Positions 50,429-60,246 of a DNA stretch of 64,000 nt are shown in pieces. This DNA comes from Paractinoplanes abujensis. Lineage in GTDB: Bacteria > Actinomycetota > Actinomycetes > Mycobacteriales > Micromonosporaceae. Position 1 is the stretch's first letter. Each line of letters opens with the position of its first letter. The notes under the pieces were generated by a model that was not told the DNA's origin, did not search any database, and saw only the letters and a program-made list of their open reading frames with translations. The stretch lies in NCBI RefSeq assembly GCF_014204895.1, contig NZ_JACHMF010000001.1, forward strand, positions 8,060,001 to 8,124,000. The letters are read 5' to 3'. The position numbers were made by a program, and so were the translations under genes.

Positions 50429-51690
50429 TGCTGTACTGGCTGGGGGTGGCCGCGTTCGCGCTGGCCATCCTGATCTCTGTGAGCCTGCATGAGCTCGGCC
50501 ACATGCTCACGGCCAAGGGCTTCGGCATGAAGGTGTCGCGCTACTTCGTCGGGTTCGGGCCCACGATCTTCTCGTTCCAGCGGGGCGAGACGGAATACGG
50601 GCTCAAGGCGATCCCGCTCGGCGGCTTCTGCAAGATCGTCGGCATGACGCCGCAGGACGACGACGTCGCCCCGGAGGACCAGCCCCGCGCGATGTGGCGG
50701 TTCCCGGTGTGGAAACGCACGATCGTCATGTCGGCCGGTTCGATCACCCACTTCATGCTGGCCGCCGTGGCCGCGTATTTCGCCGCGATCTCGCTCGGCC
50801 TGCCCAACACGGCCTACCCGCAGACCGACGCCGACACGCTGGCCCAGAAGCCGGTCATCACGATCACCGAGTGCACCTGGGTCAACCTGCCGACCACCCA
50901 GCAGGAGTGCGTCCCCGGTCAGAACGGCGCGATCGCGGGCCCGGCGTTCGCGGCCGGCCTGCGCGACGGCGACCTGATCACGCGGGTCGGCGACACCCCG
51001 ATCACCACGTACGGGCAGCTCACCGAGGCCATCCGGGCGCTCCCGGCGGGCCCGGTGCCGGTGGAGTATCAGCGGGCCGGCGCGACCGCCACGGCGAACG
51101 TCGACCTGGTGGCCGCCCAGCGCGCGCCGATCACCGACTCCGAGGGCGCGACGACCACGGTCTCGGTGGCCGGCGTCGGCTGGGACCAGCGCAGCGTGCC
51201 CACGATGATCGAATACAGCGCGGCCGACGGGTTCGGGGCGACCGCCGACTACGGCTGGTTCCTGTTCAAGAACACGTTCGAGGCCATGAAGCGGATCCCC
51301 GACAAGATCCCGGCCCTGTGGCACTCGATCACCGGCGCCGAGCGTGACCCCGAGACCCCGATCAGCGTGGTCGGCGCGAGCCGGCTCGGTGGCGAGGCCC
51401 TCGAGAACGGCGTGCCCGAGCTCTTCCTCAACATCTTCATCTCGCTCAACGTCTTCATCGGCATCTTCAACCTGCTGCCGCTGCTGCCGTTGGACGGCGG
51501 TCACATCGCGATCGCCTGGTACGAGCGCGTCCGATCGTGGCTCTACGCTCGATTCCGTAAGCCCGACCCGGGCCGTGTCGACTACTACAAGCTGATGCCT
51601 GTCACCTATGCAGTCATCCTGATTGGCGGTGCGTTCACCCTGCTGACCGTTACCGCCGACATCATCAACCCGATCACGATCTTCAAATAG
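50428..51690 (+). CDS. rseP: Site-2 intramembrane metalloprotease (RseP/Rip1 type)
   Basis: A 420-residue M50 protease that cleaves membrane-bound anti-sigma factors and other substrates in the membrane. The zinc motif HExxH is in [24 protein letters not shown] domain spans about 175-260 ([20 protein letters not shown]). The third ligand motif is [20 protein letters not shown], near 360. Four membrane helices are predicted. The ATG overlaps the dxr stop, and ispG follows in the same operon. Confidence 0.94.
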   Translation: MLYWLGVAAFALAILISVSLHELGHMLTAKGFGMKVSRYFVGFGPTIFSFQRGETEYGLKAIPLGGFCKIVGMTPQDDDVAPEDQPRAMWRFPVWKRTIVMSAGSITHFMLAAVAAYFAAISLGLPNTAYPQTDADTLAQKPVITITECTWVNLPTTQQECVPGQNGAIAGPAFAAGLRDGDLITRVGDTPITTYGQLTEAIRALPAGPVPVEYQRAGATATANVDLVAAQRAPITDSEGATTTVSVAGVGWDQRSVPTMIEYSAADGFGATADYGWFLFKNTFEAMKRIPDKIPALWHSITGAERDPETPISVVGASRLGGEALENGVPELFLNIFISLNVFIGIFNLLPLLPLDGGHIAIAWYERVRSWLYARFRKPDPGRVDYYKLMPVTYAVILIGGAFTLLTVTADIINPITIFK

Positions 51691-51701
51691 GTGATGCGAA
51701 A

Positions 51702-52874
<1,173 letters not shown>

Positions 52875-53230
52875 CACCGCGGACTCGTCCTGCCCTCAGG
52901 CCTCGCCGTTGCCCTCGGGTCGGCGGGGCCTTTGGGCATCCAGATCCCCAACGCCGCCGGCAGCCACCCGCTCCGCAGGCCAGCCCCGCTGTTGGCCACC
53001 CGTGCTGTCAGCTATCTGCGCCGTCGGCCAGCCCCGCGCTGCCGGTCGGCCTCGCGCTGCCGGTCGGCCTCGCGCTGCCGGTCAGTCCCACGCTGCCGGT
53101 CAGCCCCGCGCCGCCGGCCACCCCGCGCTGCCGGTAGTCGGCGGCGGCCCGGTGTTGCACTCGGCCCGTGCGGCTCAGCCGAGCCCGGCACCTGCGGTTT
53201 CGGGCGGCCAGAACTCGTACGGGGAAGCTT
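52875..53230. repeat. Gene-free stretch with 18-bp degenerate tandem repeat
   Basis: This 356-base gap between convergent genes holds about five and a half copies of an 18-base unit (CGCGCTGCCGGTCGGCCT and variants) at 53035-53136. The first two copies are identical and the rest diverge. No gene, promoter or terminator is evident in the remainder. Confidence 0.7.
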
Positions 53231-54070
53231 TTAGAAGAGCACCGTCGCGAACGAGCCGGCCGAGACGAAGCCGCACCGGGCGTAAACGCGGCGGGCTGCC
53301 GTGTTGTAGTCGTTCACGTAGAGGCTCACCGTGGGTGACACGCGCCGCAATGCGTCGTGTACCACCGTCGCCATCGCCGGGGCGGCCAGACCACGGCCGC
53401 GGAACTCGGGATCGACCCAGACGCCCTGCACCTGGGTCGTGCGGTTCGTCACGATGGCCAGCTCGGCCTTGAAGATCACGCGATCGCCGACGAACCGTGC
53501 GTACGCGCGCTTGCCCTTGACCAGCTCGACGATGCGCCGACGGTAACCGCGGCCGCCGTCGTCGAGCAGCGGGGAGACGCCGACCTCTTCGGTATACATC
53601 GCCACCGCCGCCGGGAACAGGGCGTCGACCTCGTTGGGGCGGACCAGCCGGACCTCGGGATCGGGGGCGATGATCGGGTCGCGGTCGGCCACCAGCAGGG
53701 GCTGGTTGGGGCGTACGTCGCGGGCCCGGCCCCATTGGCCACCCAGCCTGTCCCACAAGTCGAGCACGGCGTCGGAGCGGCCGATGATCGAGGAGCAGAT
53801 GCGCGGCTCGGCCCCCAGCATCTCGGCGAACGCGGCCGTGGCGGCGGGCGTGGTGCACACCGGCACGAGATGCGCGCCCGACCAGATCATCGACTCGACG
53901 CGGCGGCCGGGACCGTAGCCGAAGATGCGGCCGTCGGAACGCCACCAGTTGAGCCCGTGCGCCGCCACCCGCTCGGCGATCTGGGCGCCGGCGTAGGGGT
54001 CGCGGTCGAGGATCTTCTCGACCTGCGCGCGCTCGGACTCACCGAGCTGGCGAATGGGGACGGTCAGCAC
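53231..54070 (-). CDS. GNAT acetyltransferase with DUF4081 domain
   Basis: A 279-residue protein. The N-terminal part, VPIRQLGESERAQVEKILDR with WSGAHLVPVCTTP, is DUF4081-like. The C-terminal GNAT domain has the acetyl-CoA loop VQGVWVDPEFRGRGLAAPAM and the strand VSLYVNDYNTAARRVYARCG. GTG 54070 is preferred because the family begins with LTVPIR; ATG 54109 is possible. A GNAT protein of this type sits next to ispG in mycobacteria, where it is on the same strand; here it is convergent. Confidence 0.83.
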   Translation of the reverse strand: MLTVPIRQLGESERAQVEKILDRDPYAGAQIAERVAAHGLNWWRSDGRIFGYGPGRRVESMIWSGAHLVPVCTTPAATAAFAEMLGAEPRICSSIIGRSDAVLDLWDRLGGQWGRARDVRPNQPLLVADRDPIIAPDPEVRLVRPNEVDALFPAAVAMYTEEVGVSPLLDDGGRGYRRRIVELVKGKRAYARFVGDRVIFKAELAIVTNRTTQVQGVWVDPEFRGRGLAAPAMATVVHDALRRVSPTVSLYVNDYNTAARRVYARCGFVSAGSFATVLF

Positions 54071-54136
54071 AGCTATCACATTGCCAGATCCAGGGCTGCC
54101 CACACCCATCGCAACCCGGTCCGCGCAAAGAAACCC

Positions 54137-54195
54137 TTGTCGCCGATGCGTTGCCGATATATCGTCTAACTATCGACAACAGATCGGAGATAGTC
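54137..54195 (+). promoter_or_regulatory. PadR-gene promoter with palindromic operator
   Basis: TTGTCG (54137-54142), a 17-base spacer and TATCGT (54160-54165) form the promoter. A perfect palindrome, CGATATATCG (54155-54164), overlaps the -10, so a bound repressor would block it. GGAGATAGTC gives the ribosome site. Autoregulation is usual for PadR proteins; here it is inferred. Confidence 0.5.
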
Positions 54196-54777
54196 ATGAG
54201 GTACCAGCATCCCGGCCCGCACGGCTTCCGTCACCGCGGTTTCACCTTCCCGCCCGGCTTCCCCTTCGGCGGCCCCGGCGACTTCGGGCCTGGCGGCCCA
54301 TGGGGTGGGCCCGGCCAACGCGGCGGCCGGCGCGGCGGACGAGGCGGACGGCCCAACGTTCGCACCGCTGTCCTGGCGCTGCTTCTGGAGCGGCCCATGC
54401 ACGGCTACGAGATGATTCAGGAGCTCGACTCGCGCACCAACGGCATCTGGCGGCCCAGCCCCGGCTCGGTCTACCCGACGCTGCAGCTGCTCGAGGACGA
54501 GGGCCTGATCGAGCCCGAGGCGGAGGGCAGCCGCAAGAGCTACCGCCTGACCGAGGCCGGCCGGGCCGAGGCGGAGACCGCCGCGCAGAACCCGCCGTGG
54601 GGCAGCATCGGCGACGACACGATGTCGCAGGTGCAGGACTTCCGCGACGCCGCGGTGGGCATCATGGGCGCGCTCAAGCAGGTCGGCTTCAACGGCACCC
54701 CCGAGCAGCGGCAGCGGGCCCTGGAGATCCTGAACGAGACGAAGCGCAAGCTGTACGCGATCCTCGCCGACGAGTGA
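54196..54777 (+). CDS. PadR-family transcriptional regulator
   Basis: A 193-residue protein. About 45 Gly/Pro/Phe/Arg-rich residues come first (FTFPPGFPFGGPGDFGPGGP). The PadR winged helix follows at about 57-125: LALLLERPMHGYEMIQELDS, PSPGSVYPTLQLLEDEGLIE, RKSYRLTEAGRAEAE. A C-terminal dimer helix follows (QRQRALEILNETKRKLYAIL). PadR proteins repress genes for phenolic or drug stress. It is followed by a clear terminator, so it is a one-gene unit; its target is unknown. Confidence 0.9.
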   Translation: MRYQHPGPHGFRHRGFTFPPGFPFGGPGDFGPGGPWGGPGQRGGRRGGRGGRPNVRTAVLALLLERPMHGYEMIQELDSRTNGIWRPSPGSVYPTLQLLEDEGLIEPEAEGSRKSYRLTEAGRAEAETAAQNPPWGSIGDDTMSQVQDFRDAAVGIMGALKQVGFNGTPEQRQRALEILNETKRKLYAILADE

Positions 54778-54792
54778 TCGTGGTCACCGGTG

Positions 54793-54822
54793 AAGCGCAC
54801 CCCGATTATGGGGTGCGCTTTT
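54793..54822 (+). terminator. Intrinsic terminator of the PadR gene
   Basis: AAGCGCACCCC (54793-54803) and GGGGTGCGCTT (54810-54820) pair perfectly around a six-base loop, followed by Ts. It is 15 bases past the stop. Confidence 0.8.
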
Positions 54823-54887
54823 CGCGTTCCGCCGCTGACCACCCACGGGGCCTGCCGTGTTCCGCGCCGCGCCCGGCGGAAACGACG

Positions 54888-54937
54888 GGACGCCCAGGGG
54901 GCCGATCCTCGCAACGGGATCGGCCCCCTGGGCGTCC
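54888..54937. repeat. 21-bp perfect inverted repeat
   Basis: Arms 54888-54908 and 54917-54937 (beginning GGACGCCCAGGGGGCCGATC) are fully complementary around TCGCAACG. It lies between the PadR gene and the convergent gene ending at 54989. It would make an exceptionally stable hairpin, probably a minus-strand terminator; no T-run follows. Confidence 0.75.
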
Positions 54938-54988
54938 GGGGGATGTCGCGGCGCTTCGTCGGGCCGCTTGGTGGGGGAAAAGCTGGGG

Positions 54989-55633
54989 TCAGCGGGGGAG
55001 TGCGAAAGCCAGCGGCACCGACGCGGGCTCGGCCTGCCACGTGCCGAAGAGGACCGCGCCCGGGTGGGAGACGGCCCGGTCGAGGATGCGGGGGATCGTC
55101 AGGGTGAGTTTGTCGGTCTCGATCACCGTGGGGTTGCCCGGGTCGACGTGGGTGATCGTCGTGACCGCGCGGGCCTCGGCGAACTCGGTGATCAGGCTGG
55201 TGGTGATCGTCATGCTGGGCTGGCGCGGCTCGAGGTGCCCGTCCACATCCATGAATTCCTGCGCCTGGCCGCTGCCGGTGAGCAGGGCCTGCGCGAGGGC
55301 CTCGGCGTAGACGACGTCGCCCGTGCCGTCGTAGACCCAGCGCCGGCCCAGCACCGAGTGCTCAGTGGTGCCGACCAGCCACTCGTCGGCGCCCTCGATC
55401 GCGGCCGCCCGATAGGTCAGCGGAACCTGATAGGTGGGGCCGTCCCCCGCCTTGACCAGCACGGTCTCGATGCCGACCTCACCCTCGGGGTCGTCGAACC
55501 GGTAGGACGCCACGCGCTCGACGACGGTGCCGGCCGCGCCCTGATACCACGAGCGGCTCGGGAGCCACGCCGTCAGCAGTTCAACCTTGGTGGGACTCAA
55601 AGTCGCCTTGTGGATCAATGCCATGCGCCGCAT
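54989..55633 (-). CDS. Maltokinase-N-terminal-cap-like protein
   Basis: A 214-residue protein that reads MALIHKATLSPTKVELLTAW, ASYRFDDPEGEVGIETVLVK, VPLTYRAAAIEGADEWLVGT and TEHSVLGRRWVYDGTGDVVY. This matches the N-terminal cap of actinobacterial maltokinase (Mak) as a stand-alone domain, without the kinase. Such free cap proteins are known in actinomycetes but their role is not. ATG 55633 or 55624 could be the start; the conserved region begins at the latter. Confidence 0.75.
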   Translation of the reverse strand: MRRMALIHKATLSPTKVELLTAWLPSRSWYQGAAGTVVERVASYRFDDPEGEVGIETVLVKAGDGPTYQVPLTYRAAAIEGADEWLVGTTEHSVLGRRWVYDGTGDVVYAEALAQALLTGSGQAQEFMDVDGHLEPRQPSMTITTSLITEFAEARAVTTITHVDPGNPTVIETDKLTLTIPRILDRAVSHPGAVLFGTWQAEPASVPLAFALPR

Positions 55634-55752
55634 CGTAGTTACCCCATGCGCCCCACGGGCACCGGCAACCGGCCGGACTGTCCCGCCTTCGGTCCGGTCT
55701 GCGCGAACAGCCCCAGGTCAGCCCCGTGATCCCCGTCGCTCGGGCGGCACGG

Positions 55753-56733
55753 TCAGCGGCCCAGAGCGGTCAGCACGTCGAGGATCGCGCGGGCGTCGCC
55801 GGAATCGAGGGCCGGCGTCGGCAGCAGGGCCATCGCGGGGACGGTGATGCCGGCGGCCACGTACGCCTCGACCTTCTCCCGGCACTCGGCGGGTGTGCCG
55901 TGCACGATCAGGTCGTCGACGACGGCATCGGGGATCGCGGCCAGGGCCGCCTTGCGATCACCCGACGACCAGGCCTGCCACATCGGGGCCAGGATGTCGG
56001 CACGGCCCAGCCAGCGGTGGAACTCGGCGTACGCGGGCACGGTCAGATAGGCCGCGATCATGCGACGGCCCACCCGGCGGGAGTGCTCGGCGTCGTCGGT
56101 GGGACACACGAAGATCCGGGCCGCCACGTCGAAGCCCGGCTTGTCGGTCTTGACCTCGGCCAGGGCGGTGGTCACATCGGCCGGGGAGAGCCAGTTGAGG
56201 ATCACCCCGTCGGCCTCGGCGGCGGCCAGGCGCAGCATGCCCGGACGCAGCGCGGCCAGCAGGATCTGCGGCGGAGTCGTCGGGACCCGTTCGAGCCGGA
56301 ACCGTCGTACGGCGAAGGTCTCGAACTCCTGGTCGACGATCTCACCGGCGAGTGCCGCGCGCAGGAAGCGCAGCACGTCGCGGCTGCGCTGGAACGGCCG
56401 GGTGAACTCGGCCGCGTTCCAGTCGCCCGCCACGACCGGCGACGAGGCCCCGATGCCGAGCTGGAACCGCCCCGGAGCGGCCTCGGCCAGCGCCGCCGCG
56501 GTCATCGCGAGCAGGCCGGGCCCCCGCGTGAAGACGGGCGCGATCGCCGTGCCGAGCCGGAACTGCGGGGCCCAGGCGGCGGCCAGCGTCAGCGGGGTGA
56601 ACGCGTCCGAACCGGCCACCTCCGACGTCCACAGGTCGGTGAAGCCGGCGTCGCCCAGCGCGGAGAAGGCGGCGGCGTGCTCGGAGAGCGGGATCCCGCC
56701 CAGGGGAACGGTCATGCCCCATCGCATCGACAT
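55753..56733 (-). CDS. LLM-class F420-dependent oxidoreductase
   Basis: A 326-residue luciferase-like TIM-barrel protein: WGMTVPLGGIPLSEHAAAFS at the start, then FTDLWTSEVAGSDAFTPLTL, FRLGTAIAPVFTRGPGLLAM and GRFQLGIGASSPVVAGDWNA, all typical of F420-dependent LLM enzymes. It transfers hydride to or from coenzyme F420; the substrate is not evident. ATG 56733 was chosen (AGGA nine bases ahead); GTG 56739 and ATG 56727 are alternatives. Confidence 0.84.
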   Translation of the reverse strand: MSMRWGMTVPLGGIPLSEHAAAFSALGDAGFTDLWTSEVAGSDAFTPLTLAAAWAPQFRLGTAIAPVFTRGPGLLAMTAAALAEAAPGRFQLGIGASSPVVAGDWNAAEFTRPFQRSRDVLRFLRAALAGEIVDQEFETFAVRRFRLERVPTTPPQILLAALRPGMLRLAAAEADGVILNWLSPADVTTALAEVKTDKPGFDVAARIFVCPTDDAEHSRRVGRRMIAAYLTVPAYAEFHRWLGRADILAPMWQAWSSGDRKAALAAIPDAVVDDLIVHGTPAECREKVEAYVAAGITVPAMALLPTPALDSGDARAILDVLTALGR

Positions 56734-56813
56734 GACCACGATCCTGCCCTGGCCCGGCAGTGAGGTCCACCACCGGAGCGTGGGAATGATCTATGTCGGA
56801 GGTATGTTTTTGA

Positions 56814-56827
56814 ACTGACCAGTCAGT
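56814..56827. promoter_or_regulatory. TetR-type operator before the ABC/Pip genes
   Basis: ACTGAC-CA-GTCAGT is a perfect 6-bp inverted repeat, the form often bound by TetR repressors (a TGACnnGTCA core). It lies just ahead of TATGTT (56829-56834), a possible -10, and 24 bases before the ABC ATPase start. The TetR gene at 60247 is the natural binder. Confidence 0.55.
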
Positions 56828-56850
56828 CTATGTTTCTGGAGGGCCCGGCT

Positions 56851-58098
56851 ATGTCGGTGCTCATCGCGCGCGGGGCGGGCGTCCGTCGCCGCCGCCACCA
56901 ATGGCTCTTCCGCGACCTCGACGTGACGGTGTCGCCCGGCGAGACGGTGGCCGTGGTCGGCCCGCCCGGCAGCGGCCGCACCACACTGCTGCTGGCGCTG
57001 ACCCGTCGCTTCCACCTGACAGCGGGCCGAGTCGACATCACCGGCCGGGCGTCGCTGGGCTACGTGCCGGAGGTCTCCGCCCCCGAACCTGTCTTCACCG
57101 TCACCGAGCACATCCGCGAGCGCCTGACCCTCCTCGGCCACTCCCGCTCCGCCGCGGCCACGGTTCCGTTGCACGGCCTTGATCCCGACAAGCAGGGTCA
57201 AGACCTGTCCCCGTACGAGAAACAGGTTCTCGGCCTGATCCTGGCCACGCTGGCCACCCCCACCGTGACAGCCCTCGACGGCTTCGACGACGGCCTCAAC
57301 ACCACCGAGCAGGCCGCCTTGTCACAGTTGATCGCCGACACGACAGCGCACGGCCCAGCCGTGATCGTCACCGCCCGCGAGGTCGACGAATCCCACTACA
57401 CGACGGTGATCCGCCTCGGCGCACATGAAGCACAACCTCACAAATCGGGTGTCTGCAGCCCGCAGGCAGTCACAGGAAGAGACGTTCCCGGGAACACGTC
57501 GTTTGTGGACGGCAGCACGAGGACCACGCCGGTTGTGGACGGTGACTTCGCGGGCTCGCGACCTGTGGACGGCGGCACGAGAACCACGCCGGTTGTGGAC
57601 GGCTACTTCGCGGCGACGCGACCTGTGGACGGCGGACCTGCCGCGCTGTCGCATGGTGAGAGGGACGTGAGGGCGGATCTACACGTTGACAGCGCAATCA
57701 AGCCGTCCGATCTGATGGACGGCGGACCCGCGTGGAGCCTGGGTGTGGACGAGGCCGAAGCGGATCTGGTTGTGGACGACGCATCCGGATCGATCCCGGT
57801 TGTGGATGGCGATGTCGGATCGGCCCTGGTTGTGGATGGCGATGTCGGATCGGCCCTGGTTGTGGATGGCGATGTCGGATCGGCCCTGGTTGTGGATGGC
57901 GATGCCGGATCGGCCCCGGTTGTGGATGACGAAGCCGGACCGGCCCCGGTTGTGGACGACCCGACTGAGGCGCCGCCGTCTGTGGATGGCGAGGCTGACG
58001 CGCCACCGGCTGTGGACAGGCACAGCGGCGTGGTGACGGCTGTGGATGACGCCCGCACGGACGTGAGGGCTGGGGAAGAGGATGGGGGCCGGCGATGA
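56851..58098 (+). CDS. Degenerate ABC ATPase with long repeat tail, paired with Pip protein
   Basis: A 415-residue protein. Residues 1-190 are an ABC domain with altered motifs: Walker A GPPGSGRTTLLLAL (Arg replaces the catalytic Lys), signature LSPYEKQVLGL in place of LSGGQ, and Walker B TVTALDGFDDGL with Gly where Glu is normal. ATP hydrolysis is doubtful. From residue about 215 to 410 it is a 10-residue repeat of type VVDGDVGSAL, encoded by 30-bp tandem repeats. ATG 56851 follows GGAGGG. It overlaps the YhgE/Pip gene start (ATGAG), so the two are co-translated, and the TetR gene follows. Confidence 0.75.
   Translation: MSVLIARGAGVRRRRHQWLFRDLDVTVSPGETVAVVGPPGSGRTTLLLALTRRFHLTAGRVDITGRASLGYVPEVSAPEPVFTVTEHIRERLTLLGHSRSAAATVPLHGLDPDKQGQDLSPYEKQVLGLILATLATPTVTALDGFDDGLNTTEQAALSQLIADTTAHGPAVIVTAREVDESHYTTVIRLGAHEAQPHKSGVCSPQAVTGRDVPGNTSFVDGSTRTTPVVDGDFAGSRPVDGGTRTTPVVDGYFAATRPVDGGPAALSHGERDVRADLHVDSAIKPSDLMDGGPAWSLGVDEAEADLVVDDASGSIPVVDGDVGSALVVDGDVGSALVVDGDVGSALVVDGDAGSAPVVDDEAGPAPVVDDPTEAPPSVDGEADAPPAVDRHSGVVTAVDDARTDVRAGEEDGGRR
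57490..58080 (+). repeat. 30-bp tandem repeat carrying 16 DnaA-box-like cores
   Basis: About 20 units of 30 bases, in frame, within the 3' half of the ABC gene. TGTGGAC or TGTGGAT occurs at 57504, 57534, 57564, 57594, 57624, 57744, 57771, 57801, 57831, 57861, 57891, 57921, 57951, 57981, 58011 and 58041. The phase is 30 bases, apart from one three-base loss; 57654, 57684 and 57714 are decayed copies. The codon before GTG varies (GTT, CCT, TTT, GGT, TCT, GCT) but always ends in T. Confidence 0.85.
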
Positions 58099-60230
58099 GA
58101 GGGCTGTCCACGCTGACGTTGGCCGGGCTCGAGCTGCGGCGGTTCTTGCGGGGGCGGTTGACCCGGGCGGCGGTCGTCACCTTGGCGGTTGTTCCGCTGC
58201 TTTATGGGGCGCTTTACCTCTATGCCTTCTGGGATCCGTACGGGCGGCTCAATCACATCCCGGCGGCGCTTGTTCTGGAGGATCGGACGGCTACCGCCGG
58301 CGACGGCAGCGAAGTGCACGCGGGGAAGGACCTGGGCGACGAGCTGATCGAGCGGGAGATCTTCGACTGGCACGTGGTCGACGAGAAGCAGGCCGAGGAG
58401 GGGCTGACCGACGGCAGTTATCAGTTGCTGCTCCGGATCCCTCGGGACTTCTCGCGGGATCTTGTCAGCGGGCCCGATCAGGACAAGCAACCGCAGGCGG
58501 CCACGCTCACCGCAGTCAGTGACGACGCCACCAACTACCTCAGCGGGGTTTTTGCGCGCAGCGCGTTCGAGGAGGTTCGGGCGGCCGCGGCGGCCAGTGC
58601 GTCGGCGGGTTACTTCGACAAGATGCTGATCGGGTTCACCGACCTCAAGCAGCAGACCCAGCAGGCCGCGGACGGGGCCGGGAAACTGCGCGACGGGGCC
58701 ACCAGCGCCGGGGCCGGGGCCGATCGGCTGGCCGGCGGGCTGGACGACGCCGTGGGCGGCGCCGGCCGGCTGAGCCAGGGGCTGGGCACGGCGGCGACCG
58801 GGGCGAACGATCTCACCAGTGGGCTCGAGCAGCTCACCACGGGCGCGCGGCAGCTGGCCGACGGGACCCGGCAGGCCGCCAGCGGCGGACGTCAGCTCGC
58901 GAACGCGGTCGACGCCGCTGCGGACAAGGCGGAACCGCTGCTGCGGGACAACGCCCAGCGGATCGAGGACGCCGCCGGCCTGGTCGCGCGGGGCGCCGAC
59001 ACCCTGGCCGCGAACATCAGGACCGTCGACGCCGCGGCGCAGCGGGCTGTGGAGGACGCCGAACGGCTGCAGGACTATGTGGACAACCTGCCCGACGACA
59101 CCGAGGGTGTGACCGAGGCCCGGGCCCTGGCTGCCCGGCTGGTCAGCGACGCGCGGGAGGTGCGCGGCCGCATCGACCTGGACGACCTGCGGGCCGAGCT
59201 CAAACAGGTCGCGGCCACCGCCCGGCAGGTCGCCGCCGCGGCGCCGCACCTCGCGGATGACGTGCGGGCCGCCCGGAGCAGGGTCGACCAGCTGGCCACG
59301 GGGCTCGACCGGCTGGCCACCGGCGCGGGCCGCCTGCAGACCGGCACCGCTCAGGCCGAGCAGGGCGCGAAGAGCCTGCAGGGCGGCCTGTACCGGTTGT
59401 CCTCGGGCGCGCGCGAACTGTCCGGCGGGCTGTCCACGCTGGCCGGCGGCGGGCATCGGCTGGCCGACGGGCTGGGCGACCTGCAGGGCGGGGCCGAGCG
59501 GCTGGCGTCGGGGCTGGCCGACGGCGCGGAGCAGATCCCGGGCTACGGCGACGACCCGAGTCACCGGGCCGGGGTGCTGGCCGATCCGGTTGCGCTCGAC
59601 CGCAGCGTCCGGCACCCCGCGGCCACGTACGGGGTCGGTTTTGCGCCTTATTTCCTGGCGCTTGCGCTCTGGGTCGGCGCGATGATCACGTTCATGGTGT
59701 TGCGTCCGCTCAACCGCCGCTACCTGGTCAGCGAGGCGCCCACGTACCGGGTGATGCTGGCCGGTCTGCTGCCCGCGGTGGCGATCGGGCTCGTGCAGGC
59801 GACGCTGCTGTTCCTCGTGGTGCATCTCGGGCTGGGGCTCGACCCGGTGCATCCGGCGGCCACGTGGGGGCTGCTCGCGCTGACCGCGGCCGTGTTCGCC
59901 GCGATCATGCAGCTCCTCGGCGCGGCGTTCGGCGCCCCGGGCCGGATCCTCGCCCTGGCCCTGCTCATGCTGCAGCTCACGTCCTCGGGCGGCACCTATC
60001 CGGTGGAGACCTCGCCGGGGTTCTTCCAGGCGATCCACCCGCTGCTGCCGATGACGTACGTCGTGCAGGCCGCGCGGCACCTGATCGACGGCGGCCCGTC
60101 GGGCACCGTCGTGCAGGGTGTCGCGGTGCTGGTGGCGTACGGGCTGGGGGCTTTGGCCCTGACTGTGACGGCGGCCCGGCGCAAGCGGCGGATGACCATG
60201 AGCGACCTGCACCCCGCGCTGGTGCTCTGA
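58095..60230 (+). CDS. YhgE/Pip-family membrane protein
   Basis: A 711-residue protein. A first membrane helix (AAVVTLAVVPLLYGALYLYA) is followed by the ABC-2-type extracellular segment with DLVSGPDQDKQPQAATLTAV and FARSAFEEVR. Residues about 190-480 form a long helical/repeat region rich in Ala/Gly (AADGAGKLRDGATSAGAGAD), as in phage-infection proteins. About five C-terminal membrane helices follow (ITFMVLRPLNRRYLV, AIGLVQATLLFLVVHLGLGL). YhgE/Pip proteins are membrane proteins of uncertain role, and type VII secretion-linked members exist. It overlaps the ABC gene by four bases and precedes the TetR gene. Confidence 0.85.
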   Translation: MRGLSTLTLAGLELRRFLRGRLTRAAVVTLAVVPLLYGALYLYAFWDPYGRLNHIPAALVLEDRTATAGDGSEVHAGKDLGDELIEREIFDWHVVDEKQAEEGLTDGSYQLLLRIPRDFSRDLVSGPDQDKQPQAATLTAVSDDATNYLSGVFARSAFEEVRAAAAASASAGYFDKMLIGFTDLKQQTQQAADGAGKLRDGATSAGAGADRLAGGLDDAVGGAGRLSQGLGTAATGANDLTSGLEQLTTGARQLADGTRQAASGGRQLANAVDAAADKAEPLLRDNAQRIEDAAGLVARGADTLAANIRTVDAAAQRAVEDAERLQDYVDNLPDDTEGVTEARALAARLVSDAREVRGRIDLDDLRAELKQVAATARQVAAAAPHLADDVRAARSRVDQLATGLDRLATGAGRLQTGTAQAEQGAKSLQGGLYRLSSGARELSGGLSTLAGGGHRLADGLGDLQGGAERLASGLADGAEQIPGYGDDPSHRAGVLADPVALDRSVRHPAATYGVGFAPYFLALALWVGAMITFMVLRPLNRRYLVSEAPTYRVMLAGLLPAVAIGLVQATLLFLVVHLGLGLDPVHPAATWGLLALTAAVFAAIMQLLGAAFGAPGRILALALLMLQLTSSGGTYPVETSPGFFQAIHPLLPMTYVVQAARHLIDGGPSGTVVQGVAVLVAYGLGALALTVTAARRKRRMTMSDLHPALVL
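59078..59086 (+). promoter_or_regulatory. Perfect Streptomyces-type DnaA-box sequence inside the Pip gene
   Basis: TGTGGACAA is the complement of TTGTCCACA. It lies about 1 kb after the repeat array. In coding DNA it may be chance; it is noted because of the array. Confidence 0.3.
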
Positions 60231-60246
60231 AAAGCGATGAAACACT

